A program made the position numbers and the translations under genes. This document shows positions 1 to 9,440 of a DNA stretch of 64,000 bases, one piece after another. How positions within the stretch are numbered: the stretch's first letter is position 1; each line of letters begins with the position of its first letter. A model generated the notes under the pieces. That model saw only the letters and a program-made list of their open reading frames with translations, did no database searches and was not told the origin of the DNA. The DNA is from an uncultured Prevotella sp. (GTDB lineage: Bacteria; Bacteroidota; Bacteroidia; Bacteroidales; Bacteroidaceae), in NCBI GenBank assembly GCA_900546575.1, contig URDM01000002.1, positions 15,581-79,580 on the forward strand. Reading direction: 5' to 3'.

Positions 1-226
1 GCTCGGCTCCATCGAAATGGGGCTGCGCTATGATTCGGCATGTATCGTAGGCACGCTTCAGGTCGCTCGACACAAAGGCGTCGATAGGTGTAGATGCCAT
101 CTGTCGGGCTACGGCTTCAGCCTGCTCTATACCATGCAGGGTCAGACAACCCGGTGTCTGACCCTGCATTATTCTGTTTACATTGTCCACGGTCTCACCG
201 TGACGGACAAGCAATAGTCGTGTCAT
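1..226 (-). CDS. histidine phosphatase family protein (partial, C-terminus outside window)
   Basis: The first 75 codons of a gene running off the left edge. The product begins MTRLLLVRHGETVDN, with the RHG phospho-histidine motif at residues 8-10 that defines the phosphoglycerate mutase/histidine phosphatase superfamily. A later SSDLKRAYDT stretch matches the usual second conserved block with its arginine. Substrate cannot be told from the fragment: cofactor-dependent mutase, alpha-ribazole phosphatase and sugar phosphatase are all possible. The ATG at 226 is the only start that keeps the RHG motif near the N-terminus. Copy A of the long structured repeat lies directly upstream. Confidence 0.85.
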   Translation of the reverse strand, partial: MTRLLLVRHGETVDNVNRIMQGQTPGCLTLHGIEQAEAVARQMASTPIDAFVSSDLKRAYDTCRIIAQPHFDGAE

Positions 227-236
227 TTGTTGTTTA

Positions 237-397
237 CTGAACTTTCGCAAGTTCAGAGAATTCAGTAGTTAAAGGAGTTAAGAAGTTAAGCCAAATGCTT
301 ATAATGCTATATCAAGCAAAAAAGCTAATGGCTTAACTCCTTAGCGATCGTAGGGCGCGACAACTCCTTAACTTCTTAACTACTTTCGCTTGCGAAA
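237..397. repeat. long structured intergenic repeat, copy A
   Basis: A 161-bp element bounded at one end by CTGAACTTTCGCAAGTTCAG (8-bp arms, TCGC loop) and at the other by the near-palindrome TTTCGCTTGCGAAA. Inside are several forward and inverted copies of a GTTAAGGAGTTAAG-like motif. A near-identical copy in opposite orientation lies at 6298-6486. It fills the gap between the 3' end of trxB and the histidine phosphatase gene. Confidence 0.9.
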
Positions 398-407
398 TTT
401 TAATCGT

Positions 408-1355
408 TTATTTGTTGTGCTCGGTGAGCCAGCGCTCAGCCTCAAGAGCAGCCTTGCAGCCCGAACCGGCAGCCACAATGGCCTGACGATAGGTCGGGTC
501 GGCGCAGTCGCCTGCTGCAAACACTCCGTCAACATTGGTGCGCGGTGTGCTACCGATGGTCTTGATATATCCAGTCTCGTCGCATTCTACAGCCGGGCGG
601 AACACGTCGGTGTTGGGCTTGTGGCCGATAGCGAGGAAGAATCCGTCTATAGCTATGTCGTAATGAGTCTCGTCTGCCTCGCCTTTGCGCTTAACGAGGT
701 GTGCACCCTCAACGCCGTCCTCGCCAAAGAGACCTTCGGTGTTGTGCTCGTAGAGTATTTCGATCTTCTCGTTGTCCTCAACGCGCTTGCGCATAACGTC
801 AGAAGCACGCAGATAAGGCTTGCGTACAATCATGTACACCTTCTTGCACAGACCTGCCAGATAGAGAGCCTCCTCGCAAGCAGTATCACCACCGCCTACA
901 ACGGCAACCGTACGCTTGCGATAGAAGAATCCGTCGCATGTGGCGCAGGCGCTCACGCCCTGACCGTTATACTTCTTCTCGTCGTCCAGACCAAGATACT
1001 TGGCACTGGCACCGGTTGCTATGATTACTGTGTCAGCCTCAATCTCCACTCCAGTATCTGTAGTGAGCACGTATGGCTGCGACGCAAAGTCGGCCTTTAC
1101 GATTGAACCCTCGCGCATGTCTACACCGAAGCGCTCTGCCTGTTTGCGCAGGTCGAGCATCATCTGATTGCCGTCAACACCCTCGGGATAGCCAGGGAAG
1201 TTTTCTACTACGGTTGTCTGTGTCAGCTGTCCGCCAGTCTGTATGCCACAGTATTCTACCGGACTGAGGTTGGCACGACCTGCATATATTGCGGCTGTGT
1301 AACCTGCCGGACCGCTACCAACGATGAGGCAGCGAACGTGTTCTCTGTTTTCCAT
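408..1355 (-). CDS. trxB: thioredoxin-disulfide reductase
   Basis: FAD- and NADPH-dependent flavoprotein that reduces oxidised thioredoxin in the cytoplasm. The 315-residue length is typical for the low-molecular-weight bacterial enzyme. It shows the FAD motif GSGPAG (13-18), the redox-active CATC (137-140) and the NADPH-binding VGGGDTA (152-158). It lies 12 bp downstream of the glutathione peroxidase gene on the same strand, so the two are probably co-transcribed. This fits a thioredoxin-recycled peroxidase; thioredoxin itself (trxA) is encoded elsewhere in the window, at 51314. Confidence 0.97.
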   Translation of the reverse strand: MENREHVRCLIVGSGPAGYTAAIYAGRANLSPVEYCGIQTGGQLTQTTVVENFPGYPEGVDGNQMMLDLRKQAERFGVDMREGSIVKADFASQPYVLTTDTGVEIEADTVIIATGASAKYLGLDDEKKYNGQGVSACATCDGFFYRKRTVAVVGGGDTACEEALYLAGLCKKVYMIVRKPYLRASDVMRKRVEDNEKIEILYEHNTEGLFGEDGVEGAHLVKRKGEADETHYDIAIDGFFLAIGHKPNTDVFRPAVECDETGYIKTIGSTPRTNVDGVFAAGDCADPTYRQAIVAAGSGCKAALEAERWLTEHNK

Positions 1356-1367
1356 TACTTATATTGT

Positions 1368-1916
1368 TTATAGTAGTTCTTCAATTTGTTTTGCTATATT
1401 ATCGATACTTTCTGTAGGTTCGAAACGAGCCATCACCTGTCCGCGCTTGCTGACGAGGAATTTGGTGAAGTTCCATTTTATGTCGCTTGTCTCCTTGTAG
1501 TCGGGATTCTCCTTTGAGAGAATTTCCTCAAGCACTGGTGTGAGCTTGTGTGCAGGGTCGAAGCCTGCAAACGACTTCTGCTCCTTAAGGAACTTATAGA
1601 GCGGATCGGCATCGTCGCCGTTCACCTTTATCTTCTTAAACCGTGGAAACTCTGTGCCGTATGTCAGCTTGCAGAACTGATGTATCGACTCGTCGGTGCC
1701 TGGTGCCTGCGCTCCAAACTGATTGCAGGGGAAATCCAAGACCTCAAATCCCTGTGCGTGGTATTTTTCATAGAGTTTCTCCAACTCTTCGTACTGCGGT
1801 GTGAATCCGCATTTAGTGGCGGTATTGACAATGAGAAGCACTTCGTTGGCATACTCCTTCAGAGATACTTCCTTTCCTTTTCTGTCCTTTACAGAGAATT
1901 CATAAACAGTTCTCAT
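1368..1916 (-). CDS. glutathione peroxidase family protein (thioredoxin-type)
   Basis: A 182-residue non-selenium peroxidase that reduces hydroperoxides. The catalytic cysteine is Cys36 in NTATKCGFTPQ; the FPCNQFG block (Gln66) and WNFTKFLV near the C-terminus complete the usual Cys/Gln/Trp/Asn tetrad. Bacterial members mostly use thioredoxin rather than glutathione, consistent with trxB immediately downstream. I chose the ATG at 1916 because homology begins there and an AAGGAAAGAAA tract precedes it. A further 34 in-frame codons upstream cross the promoter region and look non-coding. Confidence 0.93.
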   Translation of the reverse strand: MRTVYEFSVKDRKGKEVSLKEYANEVLLIVNTATKCGFTPQYEELEKLYEKYHAQGFEVLDFPCNQFGAQAPGTDESIHQFCKLTYGTEFPRFKKIKVNGDDADPLYKFLKEQKSFAGFDPAHKLTPVLEEILSKENPDYKETSDIKWNFTKFLVSKRGQVMARFEPTESIDNIAKQIEELL

Positions 1917-1963
1917 TTTCTTTCCTTTTCTGTTTTTATGTGTTTCAATCTTTATATGAGGTA

Positions 1964-1993
1964 CAAAATTAGATAAAAATAATGAGAAACAAG
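1964..1993 (-). promoter_or_regulatory. predicted promoter for gpx-trxB
   Basis: On the minus strand TAATTTTG (1964-1971) matches the Bacteroidetes -7 consensus TAnnTTTG, with CTTG (1990-1993) 18 bp upstream as a -33 element. It gives a leader of about 40 nt. Confidence 0.55.
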
Positions 1994-2036
1994 AAATACA
2001 TTTACAATGATTTGTCAATTATAGTCAAAAAAAACA

Positions 2037-3053
2037 TTATTTTTCTGCAATGCACTCTGCCTCAACAAGCCATTCCGGACGGCACACTTTGCCGTGTACT
2101 ATGATGTATGGCACACTTGGAAAACGACTGCTGAATACGGCATCCACCACCTCATAGTCGCTTATGTCGCGCAGATATACTATGAAATAGCGTATGTCAG
2201 ACATCTTGGCATCGCCTTCGGCAAGCAGAGCCTCCACATTTTCAAGCAGTCTGTACGTCTGACGTTCCACGTCGCCCAGATACAACACGTCGCCATGATT
2301 GTCTATACTGGCTGTACCCGAAACATAATAGTGGCTTACATTGTCTACGGTGAGACGTGTGGCACGTTCGAAAGCCACTCCATACTCATGCGTGGGATTA
2401 AGATATTCGGGAGCCTTGAGGTATGTCTTCTGCTCTTCGGCTATTTCGGGATAAGTCAGAAAGTCGATGGCTACACATGCATGACGCGACTGGCTGTCGC
2501 CACCAATACCCGTAGACGCTATGTAATGGTTGTCGGCGGTAAGCCCGTAACGCTCGAATATGTCGTTGCGTGCCTTCACCACGCCAGCATAGTTGACGTC
2601 TATATCGGCTATGTATATCCATGTGCGCACCAGATGGGTGCTCATGTCAAGCCCATGCGCCTCCATATAGTTAATGTATTTCTCAAAGAGCATCATAGTC
2701 TGCATGTACGAGCGATGGCCTTCAGCCTCTTCTTCGCTAAGGCGGAGGCTGTGCAGACGGAAGCATTCATTAAGATCGGATGTCTTCACGAGTACGGCTA
2801 TCTTTGAGCCACACAATGGGGCTTGCCCTACTATGCTGCACGGAGCCTTGCTGAGCATGTCGGTATACAATGCCGATTCGCTGAACATTGTGTTCTGATT
2901 GCGTATGTCGCTGAGGAATACTTTCGAGTAAACTATACGGCGACCATTCTGCTTCTCTTCATTGATATATTCGCCTACCGTAGCTTCGAGTTCTTCTATG
3001 CGCACCGCAAACGACTGTCTGTCTTTCGGATAAAAAATCTTGTAATTTTCCAT
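2037..3053 (-). CDS. two-part RidA/YjgF-like protein (chorismatase-like architecture)
   Basis: A 338-residue protein. Its last ~115 residues, from GVAFERATRL through VSGTASID to CRPEWLVEAECIAEK, read as a RidA/YjgF trimeric fold, the family of imine deaminases. The N-terminal ~220 residues resemble the lead domain of FkbO/Hyg5-type chorismatase-like proteins, not stand-alone RidA (~130 residues). Function is therefore open: enamine/imine clean-up or a chorismate-like substrate. A TTG codon six residues upstream is a poorer start than ATG at 3053. It is divergent from the OMP gene and 120 bp upstream of gpx, which has its own promoter-like sequence. Confidence 0.7.
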   Translation of the reverse strand: MENYKIFYPKDRQSFAVRIEELEATVGEYINEEKQNGRRIVYSKVFLSDIRNQNTMFSESALYTDMLSKAPCSIVGQAPLCGSKIAVLVKTSDLNECFRLHSLRLSEEEAEGHRSYMQTMMLFEKYINYMEAHGLDMSTHLVRTWIYIADIDVNYAGVVKARNDIFERYGLTADNHYIASTGIGGDSQSRHACVAIDFLTYPEIAEEQKTYLKAPEYLNPTHEYGVAFERATRLTVDNVSHYYVSGTASIDNHGDVLYLGDVERQTYRLLENVEALLAEGDAKMSDIRYFIVYLRDISDYEVVDAVFSSRFPSVPYIIVHGKVCRPEWLVEAECIAEK

Positions 3054-3089
3054 GTCTTGTTTTATATGCAAATAGCTTTCTTATGACAA

Positions 3090-3121
3090 CAAAATTACGT
3101 GTTTTTTACGCAACCTGCAAA
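3090..3121 (-). promoter_or_regulatory. predicted promoter for the RidA-like gene
   Basis: Minus-strand TAATTTTG (3090-3097) preceded by TTTG (3118-3121) with 20 bp between them, a full match to the Bacteroidetes housekeeping promoter. Transcription would start near 3083, 30 nt before the ATG. Confidence 0.75.
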
Positions 3122-3251
3122 TATTAAGTGAATAATACCTATTAATAAGTAATGTACCGTTGGATACCCGGCTTTTTATTAATATTATTTTGTCACAAAA
3201 ATGAAGAAAACGATATGATTAACATTTGTTAGTTTTTTTTAATTTAGCATA

Positions 3252-3282
3252 TTTGTTATTTAATTGAAAATACCTAACTTTG
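3252..3282 (+). promoter_or_regulatory. predicted promoter for the outer-membrane beta-barrel gene
   Basis: TTTG at 3252-3255 and TAACTTTG at 3275-3282, 19 bp apart, match the Bacteroidetes consensus. The site overlaps the first upstream in-frame TTG codon of the next gene, which rules that codon out as a start. Confidence 0.8.
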
Positions 3283-3390
3283 AAAAAATTTAAATCAAAC
3301 CTTAAAGTACAAACAAAAAAACATTCATCTATGAAACAAAACCATTATAACCAATCATTTGAGAAGAATGATATAATATATGCTGCAACC

Positions 3391-6282
3391 ATGAAAAAAG
3401 TACTACTAATAATACTATTATTCACATTTGCGATACAGTCCCAAAGTATGCCCAGCTTCAAGGACACTATCATGGTGTGTTCTATTGTGAAGGACGAATT
3501 TACAGGTGAGGTAATAGGAAATGCTGCTATTCGTGTATACGACGAGCAAAACAATCTTATAGCACAAGGTAAAACAAGAAGCCAACCAAGTATGAACAAC
3601 AATCAGTTGGCTAATTTCACTCTCTTTATACCTCGACGCAACAATACTGTTGTCTTTAAAATTACAGCAGACAACTATGAAGATTTTTCACACACATATC
3701 AGCTGAAGGCAGGCGCACGTGAAATATCTATTACTATATCTCCCATTATACTAAAAAAGAAACACAAGAAGATAAAAGAAGTAAAGCTTGACGAAGTTAC
3801 TGTGACTACATCCAAAATCAAGATGGTGATGCATGGTGACACTATTGTATATAATGCTGATGCATTCCAATTGTCAAACGGCTCCATGCTCGACGAATTG
3901 ATACGCCGTCTGCCTGGTGTCCAACTTAAAGGAAACCAGATAACTGTGAACGGCAAGTTCGTCAGTTCGCTGCTTGTAAACGGTAGTGACTTCTTCAAGG
4001 GCGATCCTGCGATTGCTCTTCAAAATCTTCCGGCTTATACCGTCAATAAGCTAAAAGTGTATGAGCGTAAAGACGACATAGCCGAATTCGCCCAGCAAAA
4101 GGACATAAAAGGTATGGCACCACTTGTAATGGATGTCAGTCTGAAACGTCAATATATGCAAGGAATGCTTGCGAATGTTGACTTAGGAATGGGTACTAAG
4201 GACCGATGGATGTCACGCCTTTTCGCATTGCGTTATACCAAATTGTCACGCATTGGAATATTTGCCAATCTCAATAATATAAACGACGAACGTGCACCTG
4301 GCACTAACGGAGAATGGGGAACAGCACAATTGGAAAACGGAACTTCAATACAAAAGAAAGTAGGTGCCGACTATCTGTTCAACAACAAGGACCGCTCTTT
4401 TGAGTTTTCTGGAAATACTACATTTGCACACGAAAATACCAACCAACAGTCAATCGTATCGTCAGAACGATTCCTACAAGGCGGTAATACTTACGGACGC
4501 AGCCGTAATTATGGAAAAGAAACTGAGAGTTGGATTATGAGCATGAATACCATCAAAAAGAACTGGACCAGGACCAAATTAGAAATCTTACCGCAGTTTA
4601 CATATTACAAGAATACGACAAACAATCTCGTACAAAGTGCCACTTTATCAGTTGCGCCCAACGAGAAATATCGTGGAGCTTCACTCGACTCGCTGTTTGC
4701 TTCACCAGCAAGCAAACAGTTGAAGGAGGCAATGCTCAACCAATTGAGCGACCATCAACTCAACAGAATGCGTTATTATGACGGTAACCTCTCAGGACAG
4801 ATTCAATGGAAAATGCCACAAAGTCCAGATGGTATCATTCTGAAGACAGAAAACCGCTACTTCAACAAGAAGAACGAGAACGCCTCCATCTACGACCTTA
4901 ACTACAAAAACGGCGTACAGGATTTCAGAAACAAGTACAACGACAAGTGGAACCTGAATCTCCGTACAATATGGGATGCTTGCTACTATTATAATGGCAA
5001 TATTGACTTCAAGTACAGTTTCTCTGCTGGTCTGAAATACACACACATATACGACAAGAACAACAACGACCTATTCAGACTTGACAAATACGCCGAGTAT
5101 GGAGGGGCAAGCAATGTAGGTGTGGGTTATCTGCCATCAACCCGCGACTCCCTACAACGTGCAATTGACGCTGACAACAGTTTCCGCTCGCATATAAACA
5201 AGGACCGCTACGAACTGACTGGAAGAACTCCCAGTATAAAACTTCCGATTTTCGGTCTGCATACGTTTTTATCACCTGGAGTGAACTATCGTAGCGAACG
5301 TATCGACTATACGCGAGGTGCGTACAAAAAGAAAATGACACGCAACCTATGGTCGTTAGAACCTACACTTTTCGTAGGTAAGGAAAACTGTCATTTCAAA
5401 TACAATGTGAAGAAAGTCCTACCTGAACTTACAGACATTCTCGACATTACGACCACCGACAACCCTCTGAATCTATGGAGTGGCAATCCGAATCTGAAAA
5501 ATACAGACATCCACAGGATTGATTTTTTTAGAGGATTCTACAAGTATGATGAAAACTATACAGGCCGTAGGGCGATAGAAATAAAAGCCTACTGGCAGTT
5601 GATGCGCAACGCAATCGGACAATATGTAACTTACGACCGCAATACGGGCGTGGTACATTCCACACCTATGAACATCAACGGCAACTGGGATATGGGAGCC
5701 TCATTCGATTTCAATGGCATTCTTGACAAGAAGAATCGTTTCACATTATCGAACAGGACTGAAATAGGCTATATCAACAGCGTTGACTATGTAGCAATTG
5801 AGGGAAAGTCGGGAAAGGATCCGCGCTCATCGGTACGCACAGCCAAAGCCAACGAGACAGTATCGCTCGACTACAGTTTTGGCAAATACTCATTCGGTGC
5901 CAAGTTGCGTTGTGCCTACATCCACGCTGAGGGTAGCCGTGAGGATTTCAAGACCATCAATACAGCTGATGTTGATTATGGTCTGAACGCTACACTTGAA
6001 TTGCCGCTAAAGCTTAGGCTGTTTACCGACATTACACTCTATAGTCGCTACGGCTACTCAGACAAGTCGATGAATACGAACAATCTTGTATGGAATGCCC
6101 GACTGGAGCGCTCATTCGGTAAGTTTACTGTTATGGCTGACGGTTTCGACCTGCTCGGAAAACTCTCAAACGTACGTAAGGTTATAAATGCACAGGGACG
6201 CACCGAGACATGGTATAACACGGTGCCACGCTACGCAATGCTACACATTATGTATAAGTTGCACTTCAAACCAAAGCGCTAA
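3391..6282 (+). CDS. large outer-membrane beta-barrel protein (TonB-receptor-like, CarboxypepD-like N-terminus)
   Basis: A 963-residue secreted protein starting MKKVLLIILLFTFAIQSQS, a clear signal peptide. The next ~100 residues form a carboxypeptidase regulatory-like beta-sandwich (VKDEFTGEVIGNAAIRVYD). A plug-like segment follows (DELIRRLPGVQLKGNQITVNG), then a long aromatic-rich beta-barrel of the 'outer membrane beta-barrel family' type. Unlike SusC it has no SusD partner and no evident TonB box. The ATG at 3391 is chosen because the upstream extension overlaps the promoter and lacks a signal peptide. The ligand is unknown; the gene appears monocistronic and ends at repeat copy B. Confidence 0.85.
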   Translation: MKKVLLIILLFTFAIQSQSMPSFKDTIMVCSIVKDEFTGEVIGNAAIRVYDEQNNLIAQGKTRSQPSMNNNQLANFTLFIPRRNNTVVFKITADNYEDFSHTYQLKAGAREISITISPIILKKKHKKIKEVKLDEVTVTTSKIKMVMHGDTIVYNADAFQLSNGSMLDELIRRLPGVQLKGNQITVNGKFVSSLLVNGSDFFKGDPAIALQNLPAYTVNKLKVYERKDDIAEFAQQKDIKGMAPLVMDVSLKRQYMQGMLANVDLGMGTKDRWMSRLFALRYTKLSRIGIFANLNNINDERAPGTNGEWGTAQLENGTSIQKKVGADYLFNNKDRSFEFSGNTTFAHENTNQQSIVSSERFLQGGNTYGRSRNYGKETESWIMSMNTIKKNWTRTKLEILPQFTYYKNTTNNLVQSATLSVAPNEKYRGASLDSLFASPASKQLKEAMLNQLSDHQLNRMRYYDGNLSGQIQWKMPQSPDGIILKTENRYFNKKNENASIYDLNYKNGVQDFRNKYNDKWNLNLRTIWDACYYYNGNIDFKYSFSAGLKYTHIYDKNNNDLFRLDKYAEYGGASNVGVGYLPSTRDSLQRAIDADNSFRSHINKDRYELTGRTPSIKLPIFGLHTFLSPGVNYRSERIDYTRGAYKKKMTRNLWSLEPTLFVGKENCHFKYNVKKVLPELTDILDITTTDNPLNLWSGNPNLKNTDIHRIDFFRGFYKYDENYTGRRAIEIKAYWQLMRNAIGQYVTYDRNTGVVHSTPMNINGNWDMGASFDFNGILDKKNRFTLSNRTEIGYINSVDYVAIEGKSGKDPRSSVRTAKANETVSLDYSFGKYSFGAKLRCAYIHAEGSREDFKTINTADVDYGLNATLELPLKLRLFTDITLYSRYGYSDKSMNTNNLVWNARLERSFGKFTVMADGFDLLGKLSNVRKVINAQGRTETWYNTVPRYAMLHIMYKLHFKPKR

Positions 6283-6297
6283 AAAACATTATTTAAG

Positions 6298-6486
6298 TTT
6301 CGCAAGCGAAAGTAGTTAAGAAGTTAAGGAGTTGTCGCGCCCTACGGTCGCTAAGGAGTTAAGCCATTAGTTTTTTTTGCTTGATATAGCATTATAAGCA
6401 TTTGGCTTCGCTCGGCTTTGCCGCTTGCTTGCAAGAACTTCTTAACTCCTTTAACTACTGAATTCTCTGAACTTGCGAAAGTTCAG
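6298..6486. repeat. long structured intergenic repeat, copy B (inverted)
   Basis: Reverse-complement counterpart of the element at 237-397, near identical except for an insertion of about 28 bp (CGCTCGGCTTTGCCGCTTGC core) in the central part. It sits between two convergent genes (stops at 6282 and 6491), so in this position it may end transcription from both sides. Confidence 0.9.
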
Positions 6487-6490
6487 AACA

Positions 6491-7942
6491 TTAGTTATCA
6501 TAGCCAATGCTCTTGAGCAGAGCATTGGCATTTTTTATGGGCGAAATAATGAGTTCGGGCAGATTGTACGTCTTCATGAATGTCTCGTAGAACGAGGGCG
6601 ACTTCTGTGGCAATACGAAAGGCTTGTCGAAGCGTCCGGTCGTTTTATTGAAATGGGCGAAATAAGGGCGTGCCCATCCTCCGTCCATACGCTTGCTGCT
6701 GAACACCATCCATCTGCCAGTAGACGACCATGTGTGGAAACTGTCTACATCCTTGCTGTTTATCTCTTCTATACGGCGCACCTTGCCTGTCTTGGTGTCA
6801 AGAATGGCGAGGTCGGCTTCTTTGTGCCATATAGAGAAGTTGCCATAGTCGAACTCCACAAACACCACATATCTACCATCGGGCGACACACGAGGCAGAC
6901 TGACCGTATGCTTCGTGGCACTCGCCTCATACACACATTCCGGTTTGCCGAAAGCTCTTGCCTTGGCATCGAAGCTGACACGCCAAAGGTCGTAGCGCAG
7001 GCTGTCGAATGGCGTATTCTTGGTATAGGCATTGCCACGGCAGAAGTACAAAGTCTTGCCGTCGGGAGTCCAAGCAGGGAATGTCTCCATAGCATTGTCG
7101 CCACTAAGCTCTGGCGAGGTGATTATAACGTCGTTGGCAATGTCATAGACACCAAGATCGGCTGCAAGGTCGCTCACCTCAATAGGCTTCTGTCCGCTTG
7201 AATGGAAGAACTGCTGTATCTCGTTCATCGAGAAAGCTATGAACTGTCCGCTTGGATGCCATCCAGCATAGGTAGCACCCATTTTTACAGTAGGACACTT
7301 TGGAGCTACCTTCTTCACCTTACCGTCGTGACTGATAAGCGTGCCGCCATTCTTGCCACGCACATGCAGCATAAAGTCGCGCGTGGAGTTCTGTCGGAAC
7401 GTGTGGCAATTGATACATTGCTTGCCGAAGTCACGGTTTTCGAGTATTGGTGTCTCGTCGTAGTTGGTAAGATTACGCTGATATATTCCCATCTCGTTCC
7501 ACAACTCATAGCCTGGATACAAGAGTCGGTAGGCCAAGTACTGGTCGATGGTGTCGCCACTCACATAATTTGTTATAGGCTTGTATTCGGTCCATTTGCC
7601 GTCGCGCTTCACTCCAACGGCTATCTGTATCTTGCCATTTTTGTTCTCGGCAAGCATCTTGTGCCAAGAGTCTTCGGGAATAATCACTTCGTTATCGGTA
7701 GAAGCTTCACGATAGTATTCCTTTCCTCCGGCTGTCATCACCACCTGATAGGCATCGCCCTCCTGGTTGATGCGGAAATTGGCAGGAGCAATATTAACGG
7801 GCAGAGTCACACCCGTATAATCAGGATATATCTGCGCCTGTGCGTTGGCGTAGACATCAGCCTTCTGGTAGCCACTCTCACATGAAGCAAGCAGCAAAAG
7901 AGCTGCGAAGGAGAATATTGTTGATTTAATGTTGATTTGCAT
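6491..7942 (-). CDS. PD40/TolB-like beta-propeller lipoprotein with a CxxCH motif
   Basis: A 483-residue predicted lipoprotein: signal peptide with lipobox LLAS-C21, then a ~140-residue N-terminal domain, then CINCH at 176-180, a canonical covalent c-type haem attachment motif. The C-terminal ~290 residues carry repeated WD40-like/PD40 blade motifs (GWHPSGQFIAFS, PAWTPDGKTLYFCRG, PRVSPDGRYVVFVE, HTWSSTGRWMVFSS). The family occurs in Bacteroidales but I know no assigned function. It follows the DUF6057 gene by 30 bp and is probably its operon partner. The protein is likely anchored to a membrane on the periplasmic or outer face. Confidence 0.8.
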   Translation of the reverse strand: MQINIKSTIFSFAALLLLASCESGYQKADVYANAQAQIYPDYTGVTLPVNIAPANFRINQEGDAYQVVMTAGGKEYYREASTDNEVIIPEDSWHKMLAENKNGKIQIAVGVKRDGKWTEYKPITNYVSGDTIDQYLAYRLLYPGYELWNEMGIYQRNLTNYDETPILENRDFGKQCINCHTFRQNSTRDFMLHVRGKNGGTLISHDGKVKKVAPKCPTVKMGATYAGWHPSGQFIAFSMNEIQQFFHSSGQKPIEVSDLAADLGVYDIANDVIITSPELSGDNAMETFPAWTPDGKTLYFCRGNAYTKNTPFDSLRYDLWRVSFDAKARAFGKPECVYEASATKHTVSLPRVSPDGRYVVFVEFDYGNFSIWHKEADLAILDTKTGKVRRIEEINSKDVDSFHTWSSTGRWMVFSSKRMDGGWARPYFAHFNKTTGRFDKPFVLPQKSPSFYETFMKTYNLPELIISPIKNANALLKSIGYDN

Positions 7943-7972
7943 CTTCGTATTGTTTTTGAACTTCTCGTGTCC

Positions 7973-9406
7973 TTATTTCTTTAATCGGTTGCCATACGGG
8001 CTGACATAATTGAGGTAGAACCAGTAAGTATTACCGAATTCTGCCTGCAACGCAGCTATATTTCCAGTTTGTGCAAGCTGAGCATACTGTTGGAAACGGT
8101 TCTGCGTATCGCTACTTGGCTGCAATCCCTTGGTGTCGTTGCCACCAAGCTGATAGACAAGCAGAGCCTCATCGAATATGCGTGGCATCTGCTTGTAGAA
8201 GCTGCTGGCAAGCGGAAGGTTCTCAACAAAGCGTGGCAGATTGTTGGAGAGCAGAAGGTCGCACATCAGATACTCGTATGCCATGCGGTTGTGCGGGTCT
8301 TGCGTGAGCACATATTGCAGATTAGGACCTATGTTGAGAATGTTCACGAAGTTGGCTTTCTCTGGTTCCTTTATGCTGAAAGCACGCAACCCCTCTATCT
8401 GTCCGCTCTCCACACAGGCCTCCAATCTGTCTGCCTCGTCCTTATAGAAAAGACTCTGGCGCAAACGGGCTATGTATTTACGGGCTATCGTCTTGCGACG
8501 GTTGATGATATTATAGCGTGCAAGGTTGATGAGTCGTGGAGCCGTCTCGCCCCACACCACCATAGCCTCAAACTCCCAATGCTGTGCATCGTTGATGCAA
8601 CCGAGCTGTTCAAGCAGATAGTGGCCGTACTCGGTCTCACGTGTGCGGCTCTGCCACGGAAAGTAAAGGGCATTGATGCCTACAACGGGCTGATAGTCGA
8701 ACAGACGGTCGAGCAGTACGCCTTTATTGTAGAGTGCTATGTTGTGGAAATAAAAAATAAGCGGGTTGGGCTGTCTCTGATTGTCAAGATAGCGTTCGGT
8801 ATGATGCAGGGCATCGTCCCAATCGTGGCGGTCTAAGGCTTGCTGCGCCTTAATCATGCGAAACTCGCTCATAGAGAATGAGCGCAAGAAGCTATAGCCC
8901 GATGCTAAAGAAATGACTGCTAAAGAAACGATTGAAACTGCTGCATACTTCCAACCCGTTAGCGGAAATTGCTTTATTGTCTTGCCCTTTGCTAAGAAAC
9001 ATGCCGGCACGGAAATAACGGCTAAGACTATAAATGCCCACACCACAACCGACAGAGTATGCGACAAGCCTGCTGTCCACACCCAAAGGGCAAGCGAGGG
9101 AATGAGCGAAAGGCGCAACATGTCCTCACGACGTGTGAGCGCAGTAAGTATGCGCCACGACATAAGATATATTGCCGTGAGCAAGCCTGACATTACTGCC
9201 GCGCCAAGTAGTGGATAATAGAAAAACTGCACGACAAAAGCCGTGAGCCAGCCGGTAAGTGTCTGGCTATGGTAATAGTCGGCTGTATAGAGAAACAGCT
9301 GATGCTGCTCGTTGTAGTACAATACATGCGACAGCAAATCGGTGTATGACGCAAAGAATACGCCAAACAGCACAAGGGCTAACAAATAGTGAAGAGACTT
9401 TCTCAT
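7973..9406 (-). CDS. DUF6057 family membrane protein
   Basis: A 477-residue protein with about six hydrophobic segments in the first ~200 residues (for example 6-26, 55-80, 100-125, 172-192). A mainly helical soluble C-terminal half follows, ending in YWFYLNYVSPYG. It resembles the Bacteroidales family DUF6057, which has no known function. The gene order DUF6057 then PD40 lipoprotein implies a membrane-associated pair. A terminator-like hairpin separates it from susD upstream and no separate promoter is evident in that short gap. Confidence 0.75.
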   Translation of the reverse strand: MRKSLHYLLALVLFGVFFASYTDLLSHVLYYNEQHQLFLYTADYYHSQTLTGWLTAFVVQFFYYPLLGAAVMSGLLTAIYLMSWRILTALTRREDMLRLSLIPSLALWVWTAGLSHTLSVVVWAFIVLAVISVPACFLAKGKTIKQFPLTGWKYAAVSIVSLAVISLASGYSFLRSFSMSEFRMIKAQQALDRHDWDDALHHTERYLDNQRQPNPLIFYFHNIALYNKGVLLDRLFDYQPVVGINALYFPWQSRTRETEYGHYLLEQLGCINDAQHWEFEAMVVWGETAPRLINLARYNIINRRKTIARKYIARLRQSLFYKDEADRLEACVESGQIEGLRAFSIKEPEKANFVNILNIGPNLQYVLTQDPHNRMAYEYLMCDLLLSNNLPRFVENLPLASSFYKQMPRIFDEALLVYQLGGNDTKGLQPSSDTQNRFQQYAQLAQTGNIAALQAEFGNTYWFYLNYVSPYGNRLKK

Positions 9407-9440
9407 TTACTGATTTTTTTAGTTAGCTATAACTAATACA

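Noticed and set aside
390..1106. 238-residue plus-strand frame opposite trxB
   Set aside because: Shadow of a highly conserved gene on the minus strand; many similar long antisense frames occur because of the codon usage here.
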